Assembly: GCF_002086815.1 (NCBI RefSeq)
Contig: NZ_MVID01000020.1
Location: 1-64,000, forward strand
Direction of reading: 5' to 3'
DNA from: Mycolicibacterium parafortuitum
GTDB taxonomy: Bacteria; Actinomycetota; Actinomycetes; Mycobacteriales; Mycobacteriaceae
Length of the DNA stretch: 64,000 nt
The notes beneath the pieces are model-generated. The model did no database searches and was not told the DNA's origin. It was given only the letters and a program-made list of their open reading frames with translations. A program made the translations under genes and the position numbers. This document shows, in pieces, positions 1 to 8,532 of the stretch; positions within the stretch are counted from its first letter, which is position 1; each line of letters starts with the position of its first letter.

Positions 1-57
1 GGCGGGAGAAGGCACAGGGGGGCGGGGCGCGGTCGTCATCACTGTTCTCCCCTCGGA

Positions 58-918
58 TCAGGGCGCGTCGAGCACGTCCTCGACAGCCTCACTGTAAGGG
101 GCACAGTCGCCGGCTCCGTGCACCAGCGTGGCGAGCGACCCCGCCGCGCACGCGCGCGGCAGCGCGTAGTCGACGCCGCGGGTCCAGTGCGCGGCCAGCA
201 CCCCGGCGAACACGTCGCCCGCGCCCGTGGTGTCCACCGCTTCGACGGCCGGGGCCGGATAGTCGGTCCGGTTCCCGCCCAGGTGGCGGGCGCCCCGGGC
301 GCCGCGGGTGATCACCAGGTGGTCGACCAGCGCACGCTCACCGTCGAGCCAGGCGTCGGACTCGGTCTCGTTGACCACGACCACGTCGACGACGGCCGCC
401 AGCGCGCTGATGTCCGGCGGGGTCGGGGACGCGTTGAGGATGACCGTCGCTCCCGCGGCCCGGCCGACCCGGGCCGCCACCAGGGCGGTCTCGAGCGGGA
501 TCTCCAGCGACAGCAGCACCACGTCGCTGTCGGCGACGACGTCCCGCACCGCTGCCGAGTTCAGACTCAGGTGCGCGTTCGCGCCCGGTGCAACCACGAT
601 GCAGTTCTCCGCGCCGGCGTCGACCAGGATCGCCGCCGAGCCGCTGGGTCCGGGCACGGTCTCGATACCGTCCAGCCCGACCGCGTTGGCCGCCAGATGC
701 GCGCGAAGCCCGTCGGCGGCCGGGTCGGTGCCCAGTGCCGCGACCAGCTGCACGGCCGCCCCGGCGCGTGCGGCGGCGACCGCCTGGTTGCCGCCCTTGC
801 CGCCCGGCGCGGTGTCCAGCGCCGAGGCGAGGACGGTCTGTCCCGGCCGGGGCAACCGGTCCACCGTGAACGTCAGGTCGGCGTTGACACTGCCCACTAC
901 GCAGACGCGCGCGCTCAT
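58..918 (-). CDS. rbsK: PfkB-family sugar kinase, probable ribokinase
   Basis: Cytoplasmic sugar kinase of the PfkB family, most likely making ribose 5-phosphate from D-ribose and ATP. The N-terminal strand CVVGSVNADL leads into the glycine-rich GGKGGNQAVAAARAG segment. The C-terminal signature DTTGAGDVFAG carries the catalytic Asp and the GAGD anion hole. At 286 aa it is slightly short for RbsK (about 305). I start at ATG 918; an in-frame codon at 951 would reach into the promoter region of divergent proA, 71 bp away. Fructokinase or another PfkB substrate cannot be excluded from sequence. Confidence 0.85.
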   Translation of the reverse strand: MSARVCVVGSVNADLTFTVDRLPRPGQTVLASALDTAPGGKGGNQAVAAARAGAAVQLVAALGTDPAADGLRAHLAANAVGLDGIETVPGPSGSAAILVDAGAENCIVVAPGANAHLSLNSAAVRDVVADSDVVLLSLEIPLETALVAARVGRAAGATVILNASPTPPDISALAAVVDVVVVNETESDAWLDGERALVDHLVITRGARGARHLGGNRTDYPAPAVEAVDTTGAGDVFAGVLAAHWTRGVDYALPRACAAGSLATLVHGAGDCAPYSEAVEDVLDAP

Positions 919-977
919 GGGTGTCAACCTAGCCCCGACGCAGGTCGACACGTGTCGAACGACCCGCGCAGGTTCGA

Positions 978-989
978 TACTCTGGCCGG
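978..989 (+). promoter_or_regulatory. Leaderless -10 box of proA
   Basis: TACTCT at 978-983 fits the mycobacterial TAnnnT -10 consensus. It is followed by six bases (GGCCGG) and then the proA ATG. Transcription would begin on or next to the A of the start codon, giving a leaderless mRNA. No Shine-Dalgarno sequence precedes the ATG, which agrees. Confidence 0.65.
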
Positions 990-2237
990 ATGAGTGTGCA
1001 TGCGCCCACCGTCCCCGACCTGCGCCAGCAGGTGCACGACGCCGCGCGGCGGGCCCGCGGCGCGGCCCGCGGATTGGCCACGCTGTCCACTGACACCAAG
1101 AACCGCGCGCTGCGCGTCGCCGCCGATCATCTGCTGATGAACACCCGCACGATCCTGGAGGCCAACGAGGCCGACCTGGACAGGGCGAGGTCCTCGGGCA
1201 CCCCTGACGCGATGCTCGACCGGCTCGCGCTGAACCCGGCGCGCGTCGAGGCGATCGCCGACGGCCTGCGTCAGGTCGCCGGACTGCCCGACCCGGTCGG
1301 CGAGGTGCTGCGCGGTCGCACGCTGCCCAACGGACTGCAGGTTCGCCAGCAACGCGTTCCGCTCGGTGTGGTCGGCATCGTCTACGAAGGCCGCCCCAAC
1401 GTCACCGTCGACGCGTTCGGCCTGACGCTGAAATCCGGCAATGCCGTTCTGCTGCGCGGAAGTTCGTCGGCGGCGCAGTCGAACGCCGCACTCGTCGACG
1501 CGCTGCGCGCTGCGCTGGCCACCGAGTCGCTCGACGTCGACGCGGTGCAACTGCTGCCCAGCGAGGACCGCGCCAGCGTCACCCATCTGATCCAGGCCCG
1601 CGGGCTCGTCGACGTGGTGATCCCGCGCGGCGGCGCCGGGCTGATCGACGCGGTGGTGCGCGACGCGCAGGTGCCCACCATCGAGACCGGCGTCGGCAAT
1701 TGCCATGTCTACGTTCACTCGTCGGCCGATCTCGACATGGCCGAGACGATCCTGCTCAACGCCAAGACCCGCAGGCCGAGCGTGTGCAACGCCGCCGAAT
1801 CGGTGCTGATCGACGCCGCGATCGCCGATATCGCGGTGCCCCGCCTGATCGGTGCCTTGCAGGACGCCGGCGTCACCGTGCACGTCGACCCGACCGAGGA
1901 GGAGCTGCGCGCCGAGTTCCTGTCGATGGACGTCGCGCTGGCCGTTGTGGATGGGGTCGACGCCGCGATCGCCCACGTCAACGAGTACGGCACCGGCCAC
2001 ACCGAGGCCATCGTGACGACGGATCTCGCTGCCGCGCAACGGTTCACCGAACGGGTGGATGCGGCGGCGGTGATGGTCAACGCGTCCACCGCGTTCACCG
2101 ACGGAGAGCAGTTCGGTTTCGGCGCCGAGATCGGCATCTCCACCCAGAAGCTGCATGCCCGCGGCCCGATGGGGCTTCCCGAACTGACATCCACCAAATG
2201 GATCGTGTGGGGCGATGGCCACACCCGTCCGGCCTGA
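990..2237 (+). CDS. proA: Gamma-glutamyl phosphate reductase (glutamate-5-semialdehyde dehydrogenase)
   Basis: Second step of proline synthesis: NADPH-dependent reduction of gamma-glutamyl phosphate to glutamate-5-semialdehyde, in the cytoplasm. It is a 415 aa aldehyde-dehydrogenase-fold protein of normal ProA length. The family segment YEGRPNVTVDAFGL lies near residues 132-144, and the catalytic cysteine is Cys238 in GVGNCHVYV. Codon use matches the chromosome. The ATG at 990 sits right after a TAnnnT box, so it is probably translated from a leaderless transcript. moxR follows after 15 bp. Confidence 0.95.
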   Translation: MSVHAPTVPDLRQQVHDAARRARGAARGLATLSTDTKNRALRVAADHLLMNTRTILEANEADLDRARSSGTPDAMLDRLALNPARVEAIADGLRQVAGLPDPVGEVLRGRTLPNGLQVRQQRVPLGVVGIVYEGRPNVTVDAFGLTLKSGNAVLLRGSSSAAQSNAALVDALRAALATESLDVDAVQLLPSEDRASVTHLIQARGLVDVVIPRGGAGLIDAVVRDAQVPTIETGVGNCHVYVHSSADLDMAETILLNAKTRRPSVCNAAESVLIDAAIADIAVPRLIGALQDAGVTVHVDPTEEELRAEFLSMDVALAVVDGVDAAIAHVNEYGTGHTEAIVTTDLAAAQRFTERVDAAAVMVNASTAFTDGEQFGFGAEIGISTQKLHARGPMGLPELTSTKWIVWGDGHTRPA

Positions 2238-2252
2238 GCCTGAGGAGTTAAC

Positions 2253-3152
2253 GTGAGCGTCCCCGCGAGCATCGTGCCGCTGTTCGCCGACATCGACGAT
2301 GTCGCGCGCCGGCTGGCCGAGACGGGCTATCTGCCCGACACCGCCACCGCGACCGCGGTATTCCTCGCCGACCGGCTCGGCAAGCCGCTGCTGGTGGAGG
2401 GTCCCGCCGGTGTCGGAAAGACCGAACTGGCCCGGGCGATCGCGCAGTCGACGGGTTCGGGGCTGGTGCGGCTGCAGTGCTACGAGGGCGTCGACGAATC
2501 CCGTGCGCTCTACGAGTGGAACCACGCCAAGCAGATCCTGCGGATCCAGGCCGGCAGTGTTGCCTCTGCCGGCTCCGCCGGCGGCGACTGGGACCAGACC
2601 CGCGACGACGTGTTCTCCGAGGAGTTCCTGCTGACCCGGCCGCTGCTCACCGCGATCCGGCGCACCGAACCGACGGTGCTGCTGATCGACGAGACCGACA
2701 AGGCCGACATCGAGATCGAGGGTCTGCTGCTGGAGGTGCTCAGCGACTTCGCGGTCACGGTGCCTGAACTCGGCACCATCACCGCGCAGCGCCGGCCCCT
2801 GGTGGTGCTCACCTCCAACGCGACGCGTGAGCTGTCCGAGGCGCTCAAGCGCCGCTGCCTGTTCCTGCACATCGACTTCCCGGACGCCGACCTCGAGCGT
2901 CGGATCCTGCTGTCCCGGGTGCCGGAGCTGCCCGAGAAGATCGCCGAGGAACTCGTGCGGATCATCGGCGTGCTGCGCGGTATGCAGCTCAAGAAACTGC
3001 CGTCGGTGGCCGAGACCATCGACTGGGGCCGCACCGTGCTGGCGCTGGGCATGGACACCATCGACGACGAGGTGATCGCCGCGACGCTCGGTGTCGTGCT
3101 CAAGCATCAGTCCGACCAGGTCAAGGCCGCCGGGGAGCTGAGGCTCAACTGA
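2253..3152 (+). CDS. MoxR-family AAA+ ATPase
   Basis: MoxR ATPase of 299 aa, thought to act as a chaperone that helps assemble or insert metal into partner complexes. Walker A GPAGVGKT is at residues 50-57 and Walker B LLIDET near 143-148. Downstream sensor residues lie in VLTSNATRELSEALKRRC. The start is GTG 2253, preceded by the Shine-Dalgarno sequence GAGGAG. Its stop overlaps the start of the VWA gene by one base (TGATG). That is the classic MoxR/VWA pairing and suggests the two proteins work together. The client of this pair cannot be told from the window. Confidence 0.9.
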   Translation: MSVPASIVPLFADIDDVARRLAETGYLPDTATATAVFLADRLGKPLLVEGPAGVGKTELARAIAQSTGSGLVRLQCYEGVDESRALYEWNHAKQILRIQAGSVASAGSAGGDWDQTRDDVFSEEFLLTRPLLTAIRRTEPTVLLIDETDKADIEIEGLLLEVLSDFAVTVPELGTITAQRRPLVVLTSNATRELSEALKRRCLFLHIDFPDADLERRILLSRVPELPEKIAEELVRIIGVLRGMQLKKLPSVAETIDWGRTVLALGMDTIDDEVIAATLGVVLKHQSDQVKAAGELRLN

Positions 3153-4588
3153 TGCCGCCGATCCGCACCCGCCCGCCGCAGCCGCTGGCCCCGCACGGAA
3201 TCCCCGGCCACCTGGTCGAGTTCGTCGAGGCGCTGCGCAAGCAGGGCATCGCGGTGGGCCCGTCGGAGACGGTGGATGCCGGCCAGGTGATGGCGGCGCT
3301 CGGGCTGTCCGACCGTACGGTGCTGCGGGAGGGACTGGCGTGCGCGGTGCTGCGCCGCTCCGATCACCGCGAGACCTTCGACGCGCTGTTCGACCTGTAT
3401 TTCCCGCCGGCGCTGGGCGCCAAGACGGTGCTTGAGGACGACGACCCGGACGGGCAGGGATTACCCCCCGAGGATGTCGAGGCGCTGCGCAGCGCGCTGG
3501 TCGACCTGCTGTCGGAGAACCAGGAGCTCGCCAACGTCGACGAGCGGCTCGCCGCGATGATCGCCCAGATCGTGGAGGCCTACGGGCGGTACAACTCCAG
3601 CCGGGGGCCGTCGTATTCGTCGTATCAGGCACTCAAGGCGATGAGCCTGGACGACCTCGAGGGCCGACTGCTGGCCGGGCTGCTGGCGCCGTACGGTGAC
3701 GAGCCCACCCCGACGCAGGAACAGATCGCCAAAGCCCTCGCGGCCCAACGTATCGCCCAGCTCCGCAAGATGATCGAGGGGGAGACCAAGCGGCGTACGG
3801 CCGAACAGCTCGGGCGTGACCATGTCCAGATGTACGGGGTGCCCCAGCTCGCCGAGAACGTCGAGTTCCTGCGGGCCTCGGGGGAGCAGCTGCGCCAGAT
3901 GCGCCGCGTGGTGGGACCGCTGGCGCGCACCCTGGCCACCCGGCTGGCCGCGCGCCGGCGCCGGTCCAGGGCCGGCGAGATCGACCTGCGTAAGACGCTC
4001 CGCAAGTCGATGTCCACCGGCGGTGTGCCGATCGACGTCGTGTTGAAGAAACCGCATCCGGCCCGCCCGGAGCTGGTCGTGCTGTGCGACGTGTCGGGCT
4101 CGGTCGCCGGGTTCAGCCACTTCACGCTGCTGCTGGTGCATGCGCTGCGGCAGCAGTTCTCCCGGGTTCGCGTCTTCGCCTTCATCGACACCACCGACGA
4201 GGTCACCGAATTGTTCGGGCCCGACGCCGACCTCGCGGTCGCGGTGCAGCGCATCACCCGCGAGGCAGCCGTGTTCACCCGCGACGGCCATTCCGACTAC
4301 GGCCACGCGTTCGTGTCGTTCCTCGACAAGTTCCCGAACGTGCTGTCGCCGCGCAGCTCGCTGCTCGTGCTCGGCGACGGCCGCAACAACTACCGCAACC
4401 CGGAGACCGATCTGCTGGCGCACATGGTCAACGCGGCGCGGCACGCGCACTGGCTCAATCCGGAGCCGAGGCACCTGTGGGGCAGTGGTGACTCCGCGGT
4501 GCCGCGCTATGAGGGCGTCATCACGATGCACGAGTGCCGCTCGGCCAAACAGTTGGCGTCGGTGATCGACGCACTGCTGCCGGTCTGA
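3152..4588 (+). CDS. VWA-domain protein, CoxE-like, partner of MoxR
   Basis: 478 aa protein with a C-terminal von Willebrand factor A domain. The metal-ion-dependent adhesion motif DVSGS is at residues 313-317, inside LVVLCDVSGSVAGF. The roughly 280-residue N-terminal half is helical and charged. This is the CoxE-like arrangement of VWA proteins encoded beside MoxR ATPases. No signal peptide is visible, so it should be cytoplasmic. It is translationally coupled to the ATPase gene through TGATG. The pair probably remodels or metallates a client protein; the client is not identifiable here. Confidence 0.85.
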   Translation: MPPIRTRPPQPLAPHGIPGHLVEFVEALRKQGIAVGPSETVDAGQVMAALGLSDRTVLREGLACAVLRRSDHRETFDALFDLYFPPALGAKTVLEDDDPDGQGLPPEDVEALRSALVDLLSENQELANVDERLAAMIAQIVEAYGRYNSSRGPSYSSYQALKAMSLDDLEGRLLAGLLAPYGDEPTPTQEQIAKALAAQRIAQLRKMIEGETKRRTAEQLGRDHVQMYGVPQLAENVEFLRASGEQLRQMRRVVGPLARTLATRLAARRRRSRAGEIDLRKTLRKSMSTGGVPIDVVLKKPHPARPELVVLCDVSGSVAGFSHFTLLLVHALRQQFSRVRVFAFIDTTDEVTELFGPDADLAVAVQRITREAAVFTRDGHSDYGHAFVSFLDKFPNVLSPRSSLLVLGDGRNNYRNPETDLLAHMVNAARHAHWLNPEPRHLWGSGDSAVPRYEGVITMHECRSAKQLASVIDALLPV

Positions 4589-4841
4589 TCCGCCGGGGGC
4601 GGCCACATTCGCGGCGATCTCCCAGGAACCGGCGACCGAACTGCCAGCGTGGCGCTCTCCCATTTGTGGCGAAAACTAGTGCAGCACAACTGTTTTGGAT
4701 CTTCTCCGGGCTCTGGTTACGAACGCGTGAACAACGTCGCGGCCGACGGCTTTCCAGCTTCGTCACAGTTGCGCTCAATAGCCTGAGCGTGTTCTCCGGA
4801 TTCGAAGAACATTTCCGCCTTTCTGACCAAAGGGGTAGGCA

Positions 4842-5207
4842 ATGGTTGAGCGCACGGCGACACTCCCGCGTCGGACGACAAGGCTGGCCGTCATGTGCCT
4901 GGGTTCGGTGTGTGCGTCCGCCGCCCTGTTCGGGCTGAGCGCGGGCACGGCCAGTGCCGACGTCAAAGAGGTTTCCCCCGGGCCGGTCGTCAGCAGTCGG
5001 CAGGCCACCGATTACGCGGTGGTGCGCATCAACGACTTCGGTGTCGCCCGTGGCACCTCCGAGGCCCGGCTGGCCGACGCCGGGGTGGTCTCGGCCACCG
5101 GCACGAACTCGACCGAGGTGCGCGACGAGATGAAAGCCGTCCCCGGATCGAAAGCCAAGGGCTTCCTGGGGGCGTACCCGGTCGGTCCGCCGATCGGCGA
5201 CTTCTGA
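4842..5207 (+). CDS. Small secreted protein of unknown function
   Basis: 121 aa. A basic N-terminus, a hydrophobic segment (about residues 15-35) and an ASA cleavage site before Asp40 make a typical Sec signal peptide, leaving a mature protein of about 82 residues. I do not recognise the mature domain; it has no cysteines or transmembrane helix. The ATG at 4842 follows a strong Shine-Dalgarno sequence (AAAGGGG, seven bases upstream). The 253 bp before it hold a possible -10 (TAGCCT near 4781) and nothing else I can name. It stands alone between the VWA gene and the GntR regulator. Confidence 0.7.
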   Translation: MVERTATLPRRTTRLAVMCLGSVCASAALFGLSAGTASADVKEVSPGPVVSSRQATDYAVVRINDFGVARGTSEARLADAGVVSATGTNSTEVRDEMKAVPGSKAKGFLGAYPVGPPIGDF

Positions 5208-5242
5208 TGCCGCGTGGGGATGGCGCACCCGTCCGCACAATG

Positions 5243-5280
5243 TTGACACCGAAGTCGACTTAGGTCGCTACCCTGCAGAG
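5243..5280 (+). promoter_or_regulatory. Promoter and candidate operator of the GntR gene
   Basis: TTGACA at 5243-5248 and TACCCT at 5269-5274 form -35 and -10 boxes with a long 20-bp spacer. Six bases separate the -10 from the ATG at 5281, so the transcript is probably leaderless. Between the boxes lies the perfect 10-bp palindrome AAGTCGACTT (5252-5261), well placed for autoregulation by the GntR protein. Confidence 0.55.
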
Positions 5281-6009
5281 ATGCCTTCAGGCACCCCGCT
5301 GTACATGCGGATCGCCGCCGACGTGCGTGATCTGATTGCCACCGAACAACTGGCACCGCACACGCTGTTGCCGTCCGAACGTGAGCTCGCCGAACACCAC
5401 GGCGTCAGTCGTATGACTGCCCGCCAGTCGCTGTCGTTGCTGGAAAGCGAGGGGCTGGTCTACCGCAATCCGCCGCGCGGCACCTTCGTCGCCGAACCGC
5501 GGGTGCGCTTCCACGTCGGTAGCTTCTCCGAAGAGGTGGCCCGGATGGGGCGGCGCCCGGCGGCCGAGCCGCTGTGGGCCGAACACCAGGTGGCCACCCC
5601 CGCGGTGCGCCGTGCCCTGGGCCTCGAGGAAGGCGCCGGCGTCCACGTGTTGCACCGGCTGCGCAGCGTCGACGAGGTCCCGTTCGCGTTGGAGACGACG
5701 TTCCTGCCCGCCGACCTCACCCCGGGGATTCTGGACCTGCCGCAGGACGGATCGCTGTGGGCGGTGCTGCGGTCGCGGTACGGCCTCGATCTGGCGCGCT
5801 CGACGGCGGTGCTGGAGTCGATCGTGCTCGACGATGCGACCAGCGCCCAGCTCGGTGTGCGGGCCGGATCAGCCGGAACGTTGCTGACCCGCACCACCGA
5901 GGCCACCGGGGGGCGCTGCGTCGAGTACGCCCGCGATGTCTACCGCGCCGACCGCACCGCGTTCGAGGTCACCGAGGTTCTCACGTCACCCCGGCTGACT
6001 TCGGTTTGA
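5281..6009 (+). CDS. GntR/HutC-family transcriptional regulator
   Basis: 242 aa. The N-terminal winged helix-turn-helix (about residues 5-70) includes LLPSERELAEHHGVSRMTAR, the GntR recognition region. The rest (about 90-235) is a UTRA ligand-binding domain of the HutC type, which usually senses a small metabolite. No obvious target operon adjoins it: a secreted protein lies upstream and nadD downstream. The palindrome in its own promoter points to autoregulation. The ligand cannot be predicted. Confidence 0.85.
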   Translation: MPSGTPLYMRIAADVRDLIATEQLAPHTLLPSERELAEHHGVSRMTARQSLSLLESEGLVYRNPPRGTFVAEPRVRFHVGSFSEEVARMGRRPAAEPLWAEHQVATPAVRRALGLEEGAGVHVLHRLRSVDEVPFALETTFLPADLTPGILDLPQDGSLWAVLRSRYGLDLARSTAVLESIVLDDATSAQLGVRAGSAGTLLTRTTEATGGRCVEYARDVYRADRTAFEVTEVLTSPRLTSV

Positions 6010-6038
6010 GTCGGCCCGAGGCACCTGCTCCGCTCCCG

Positions 6039-6052
6039 TAAGCTCGCTATTC
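6039..6052 (+). promoter_or_regulatory. Probable leaderless -10 box of nadD
   Basis: TAAGCT at 6039-6044 lies eight bases before the GTG at 6053, with no Shine-Dalgarno sequence between them. This supports the GTG start over the internal GTG/ATG just before GGTFDP. Confidence 0.4.
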
Positions 6053-6706
6053 GTGCAGTCAGGCGGGCGCCGTCGCAGGAGGCTAGGTGTGATGGGTGGG
6101 ACATTCGACCCCATCCACCACGGACACCTTGTCGCGGCCAGCGAGGTCGCCGACCTGTTCGACCTCGACGAGGTGGTGTTCGTTCCGACAGGACAGCCCT
6201 GGCAGAAGCGCAGCCGGGCCGTCACGTCCGCCGAAGATCGCTACCTGATGACGGTGATCGCCACGGCATCCAACCCGCGGTTCTCCGTCAGCAGGGTCGA
6301 CATCGATCGCGGCGGTCCGACGTACACCAAGGACACGCTGCGTGACCTGCACTCCCAGAACCCCGACGCGGATCTGTACTTCATCACCGGGGCCGACGCC
6401 CTGGCGTCGATCCTGTCGTGGCAGAACTGGGAGGAGATGTTCTCGGTCGCCCGGTTCGTCGGGGTCAGCAGACCCGGCTACGAACTGGACGGCAAGCACA
6501 TCACCACGGCGATGGCCGAGCTTCCCACCGATGCGCTGCATCTGGTCGAGGTGCCCGCCCTCGCCATCTCGTCCACCGACTGCCGGCTGCGCGCCGAACA
6601 GTCCCGCCCCATCTGGTACCTGGTTCCCGACGGCGTCGTGCAGTACGTCGCCAAACGCGACCTCTATCGCGGCCAGGACCGAGCAGTTGAAGGAGACCGT
6701 CCCTGA
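6053..6706 (+). CDS. nadD: Nicotinate-nucleotide adenylyltransferase
   Basis: Joins ATP and nicotinate mononucleotide to give deamido-NAD, an essential step of both de novo and salvage NAD synthesis. 217 aa. The nucleotidyltransferase motif GGTFDPIHHGH lies near residues 15-25, and the C-terminal ISSTDCR motif is present. I take GTG 6053 as the start because a -10 box lies just upstream; initiation nearer the GGTFDP motif is the alternative. It heads the mycobacterial cluster nadD-rsfS-gpgP-octT-DegV. Confidence 0.93.
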   Translation: MQSGGRRRRRLGVMGGTFDPIHHGHLVAASEVADLFDLDEVVFVPTGQPWQKRSRAVTSAEDRYLMTVIATASNPRFSVSRVDIDRGGPTYTKDTLRDLHSQNPDADLYFITGADALASILSWQNWEEMFSVARFVGVSRPGYELDGKHITTAMAELPTDALHLVEVPALAISSTDCRLRAEQSRPIWYLVPDGVVQYVAKRDLYRGQDRAVEGDRP

Positions 6707-7101
6707 CCGCCACACCTGAAGCCATCGAAATGGCCACCATCGCCGCCAAGGCGGCGGCGGCCAAGCTCGCCGACGACGTCGTGGTGATCGACGTCTCCGG
6801 CCAACTCGTCATCACGGACTGCTTCGTGATCGCGTCCGGCAGCAACGACCGGCAGGTCAACGCGATCGTCGACGAGGTCGAGGAGAAGATGCGCCGCGCC
6901 GGATACAAACCCGCGCGCCGCGAAGGTACCCGCGAGGGCCGCTGGACCCTGCTCGATTACATCGACATCGTCGTGCACGTCCAACATCAGGACGAACGCA
7001 ACTTCTACGCGCTCGACCGGCTCTGGCGGGACTGCCCGACCGTGCCGGTCGAACTCGACGCGCCCGCCGCCGACGAGGATGAGGCCGAGGACGAGCGATG
7101 A
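6703..7101 (+). CDS. rsfS: Ribosomal silencing factor RsfS, probable CTG start
   Basis: Binds ribosomal protein L14 on the 50S subunit and blocks joining with 30S under starvation (RsfS/RsfA/DUF143 family). The core VVVIDVSGQLVITDCFVIAS is clear. The only standard start in frame is ATG 6730, which would give 123 aa. CTG 6703 adds the peptide TATPEAIE, which resembles the N-terminus I recall for mycobacterial orthologues. It lies seven bases after the strong Shine-Dalgarno AAGGAG (6690-6695) and overlaps the nadD stop as CTGA. An in-frame stop at 6688-6690 rules out anything longer. If CTG is wrong, use 6730. Confidence 0.85.
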   Translation: MTATPEAIEMATIAAKAAAAKLADDVVVIDVSGQLVITDCFVIASGSNDRQVNAIVDEVEEKMRRAGYKPARREGTREGRWTLLDYIDIVVHVQHQDERNFYALDRLWRDCPTVPVELDAPAADEDEAEDER

Positions 7102-7775
7102 GGATCCGCAGGCTCGTCATGCTGCGGCACGGTCAGACCGAGTACAACGCCGGCAGCCGCATGCAGGGCCAGCTCGACACCGACCTGTCCGAACTCGGCC
7201 GCGAGCAGGCCGCCGCGGCCGCCGAGTCACTGGCCAAACGTCAGCCACTGCTGATCGTGTCGTCCGATCTGCGGCGCGCGCTCGACACCGCCGTCGTCCT
7301 CGGCGACCGGTGCGGTCAGCCGGTCAGTATCGACGCCCGGCTGCGCGAGACCCATCTCGGCGACTGGCAGGGCCTGACCCATCTGGAGGTCGACGCGCAG
7401 GCACCCGGGGCGAGGCTGGCATGGCGTGACGACGCCCGGTGGGCCCCGCACGGCGGGGAGAGCAGGATCGACGTCGCCGCGCGCAGCGTGCCGCTGGTGC
7501 GCGAACTGGTCGCGCAGCAGTCCGACTGGGGAGTGGCGGACGCCGACCGGCCGGTGGTGCTGGTGGCGCACGGCGGGCTGATCGCCGCGCTGACCGCGGC
7601 GCTGCTGGACCTGCCGCCGGAGAACTGGCCGGTGCTGGGCGGTATGGGCAACGCGAGCTGGGTGCAGCTGGCCGGGCACACCCGTGCCGACGGGGATCCC
7701 AGCTCCTTCGACGACATCCGGTGGCGTCTGGACGTCTGGAACGCATCGGCACAGGTCGCCGGCGATGTCCTCTGA
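7098..7775 (+). CDS. gpgP: Glucosyl-3-phosphoglycerate phosphatase (histidine phosphatase family)
   Basis: 225 aa phosphoglycerate-mutase-fold phosphatase. The RHG motif with phospho-accepting His11 is in MLRHGQTEYN, and the second catalytic histidine is in VLVAHGGLIAA. Position between rsfS and octT matches mycobacterial GpgP. That enzyme removes phosphate from glucosyl-3-phosphoglycerate to give glucosylglycerate, an early step of methylglucose lipopolysaccharide synthesis. The ATG overlaps the rsfS stop (ATGA), indicating translational coupling. A general acid phosphatase role is less likely given the gene order. Confidence 0.85.
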   Translation: MRIRRLVMLRHGQTEYNAGSRMQGQLDTDLSELGREQAAAAAESLAKRQPLLIVSSDLRRALDTAVVLGDRCGQPVSIDARLRETHLGDWQGLTHLEVDAQAPGARLAWRDDARWAPHGGESRIDVAARSVPLVRELVAQQSDWGVADADRPVVLVAHGGLIAALTAALLDLPPENWPVLGGMGNASWVQLAGHTRADGDPSSFDDIRWRLDVWNASAQVAGDVL

Positions 7776-8523
7776 GGCGACTCCCGGACCGAAGCCGGGC
7801 CGCACCACGCTGCTGGTCTTCTGCGATTCGCTGTCCTACTACGGCCCGACCGGGGGACTGCCCGCCGACGATCCGCGTATCTGGCCCAACCTCGTTGCCG
7901 GACAACTGGACTGGGATGTCGAGCTGATCGGCCGGATCGGCTGGACCAGCCGCGACGTGTGGTGGGCCGCCACCCAGGATCCGCGGTCTTGGGCCGCGTT
8001 GCCGAGGGCCGGTGCGGTGGTCTTCGCGACGTCGGGGATGGACTCGCTGCCCTCGCCGCTGCCGACCGCGCTGCGGGAACTGATCCGCTACGTGCGGCCG
8101 CCACGGCTTCGGCGGTGGGCGCGCGACGGGTACGGCTGGCTGCAGCCCAGGCTCTCGCCGATCGCGCGGCCCGCGTTGCCTCCGCACCTGACCGTCGAGT
8201 ATCTCGAGATGACCAGAGCGGCAATCGATTTCAACCGGCCTGGGATCCCGGTGGTGGCGTCGCTGCCGTCGGTGCACATCGCGCCGACCTACGGACACTC
8301 GCACCGCGGGCGGCCGGGCACCGTCGCGGCGATCACCCGGTGGGCCGCCGAGCACGCCGTTCCTCTGGTCGACCTCAAAGAGGCGGTGGGGGACGAGGTG
8401 ACGAGCGGGCGGGGCAACCCCGACGGCATCCACTGGAACTTCGAGGCACACCGGGCGGTGGCGGACCTGATGCTCAAAGGACTGGCCGAGGCGGGCGTGC
8501 ACGTGCCCGACTCGCGCGGTTAG
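7765..8523 (+). CDS. octT: Diglucosylglycerate octanoyltransferase (SGNH hydrolase fold)
   Basis: 252 aa from ATG 7765, which overlaps the end of gpgP by 11 bases. The nucleophile block is CDSLSYYGP with Ser22, and the C-terminal DGIHWNFEAH supplies the catalytic Asp/His pair. In mycobacteria the gene at this place (OctT) transfers octanoyl groups to diglucosylglycerate during methylglucose lipopolysaccharide synthesis, which fits the adjacent gpgP. In-frame codons upstream (7684) lie deep inside gpgP and are unlikely starts. Confidence 0.85.
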   Translation: MSSEATPGPKPGRTTLLVFCDSLSYYGPTGGLPADDPRIWPNLVAGQLDWDVELIGRIGWTSRDVWWAATQDPRSWAALPRAGAVVFATSGMDSLPSPLPTALRELIRYVRPPRLRRWARDGYGWLQPRLSPIARPALPPHLTVEYLEMTRAAIDFNRPGIPVVASLPSVHIAPTYGHSHRGRPGTVAAITRWAAEHAVPLVDLKEAVGDEVTSGRGNPDGIHWNFEAHRAVADLMLKGLAEAGVHVPDSRG

Positions 8524-8532
8524 CGAGCCCGG

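Noticed and set aside
924..3632. A 902-codon open frame on the minus strand opposite proA and moxR
   Set aside because: High GC at third codon positions creates long antisense frames. The product is Arg/Gln/His/Gly-rich without domains, and the opposite strand holds two well-conserved genes.
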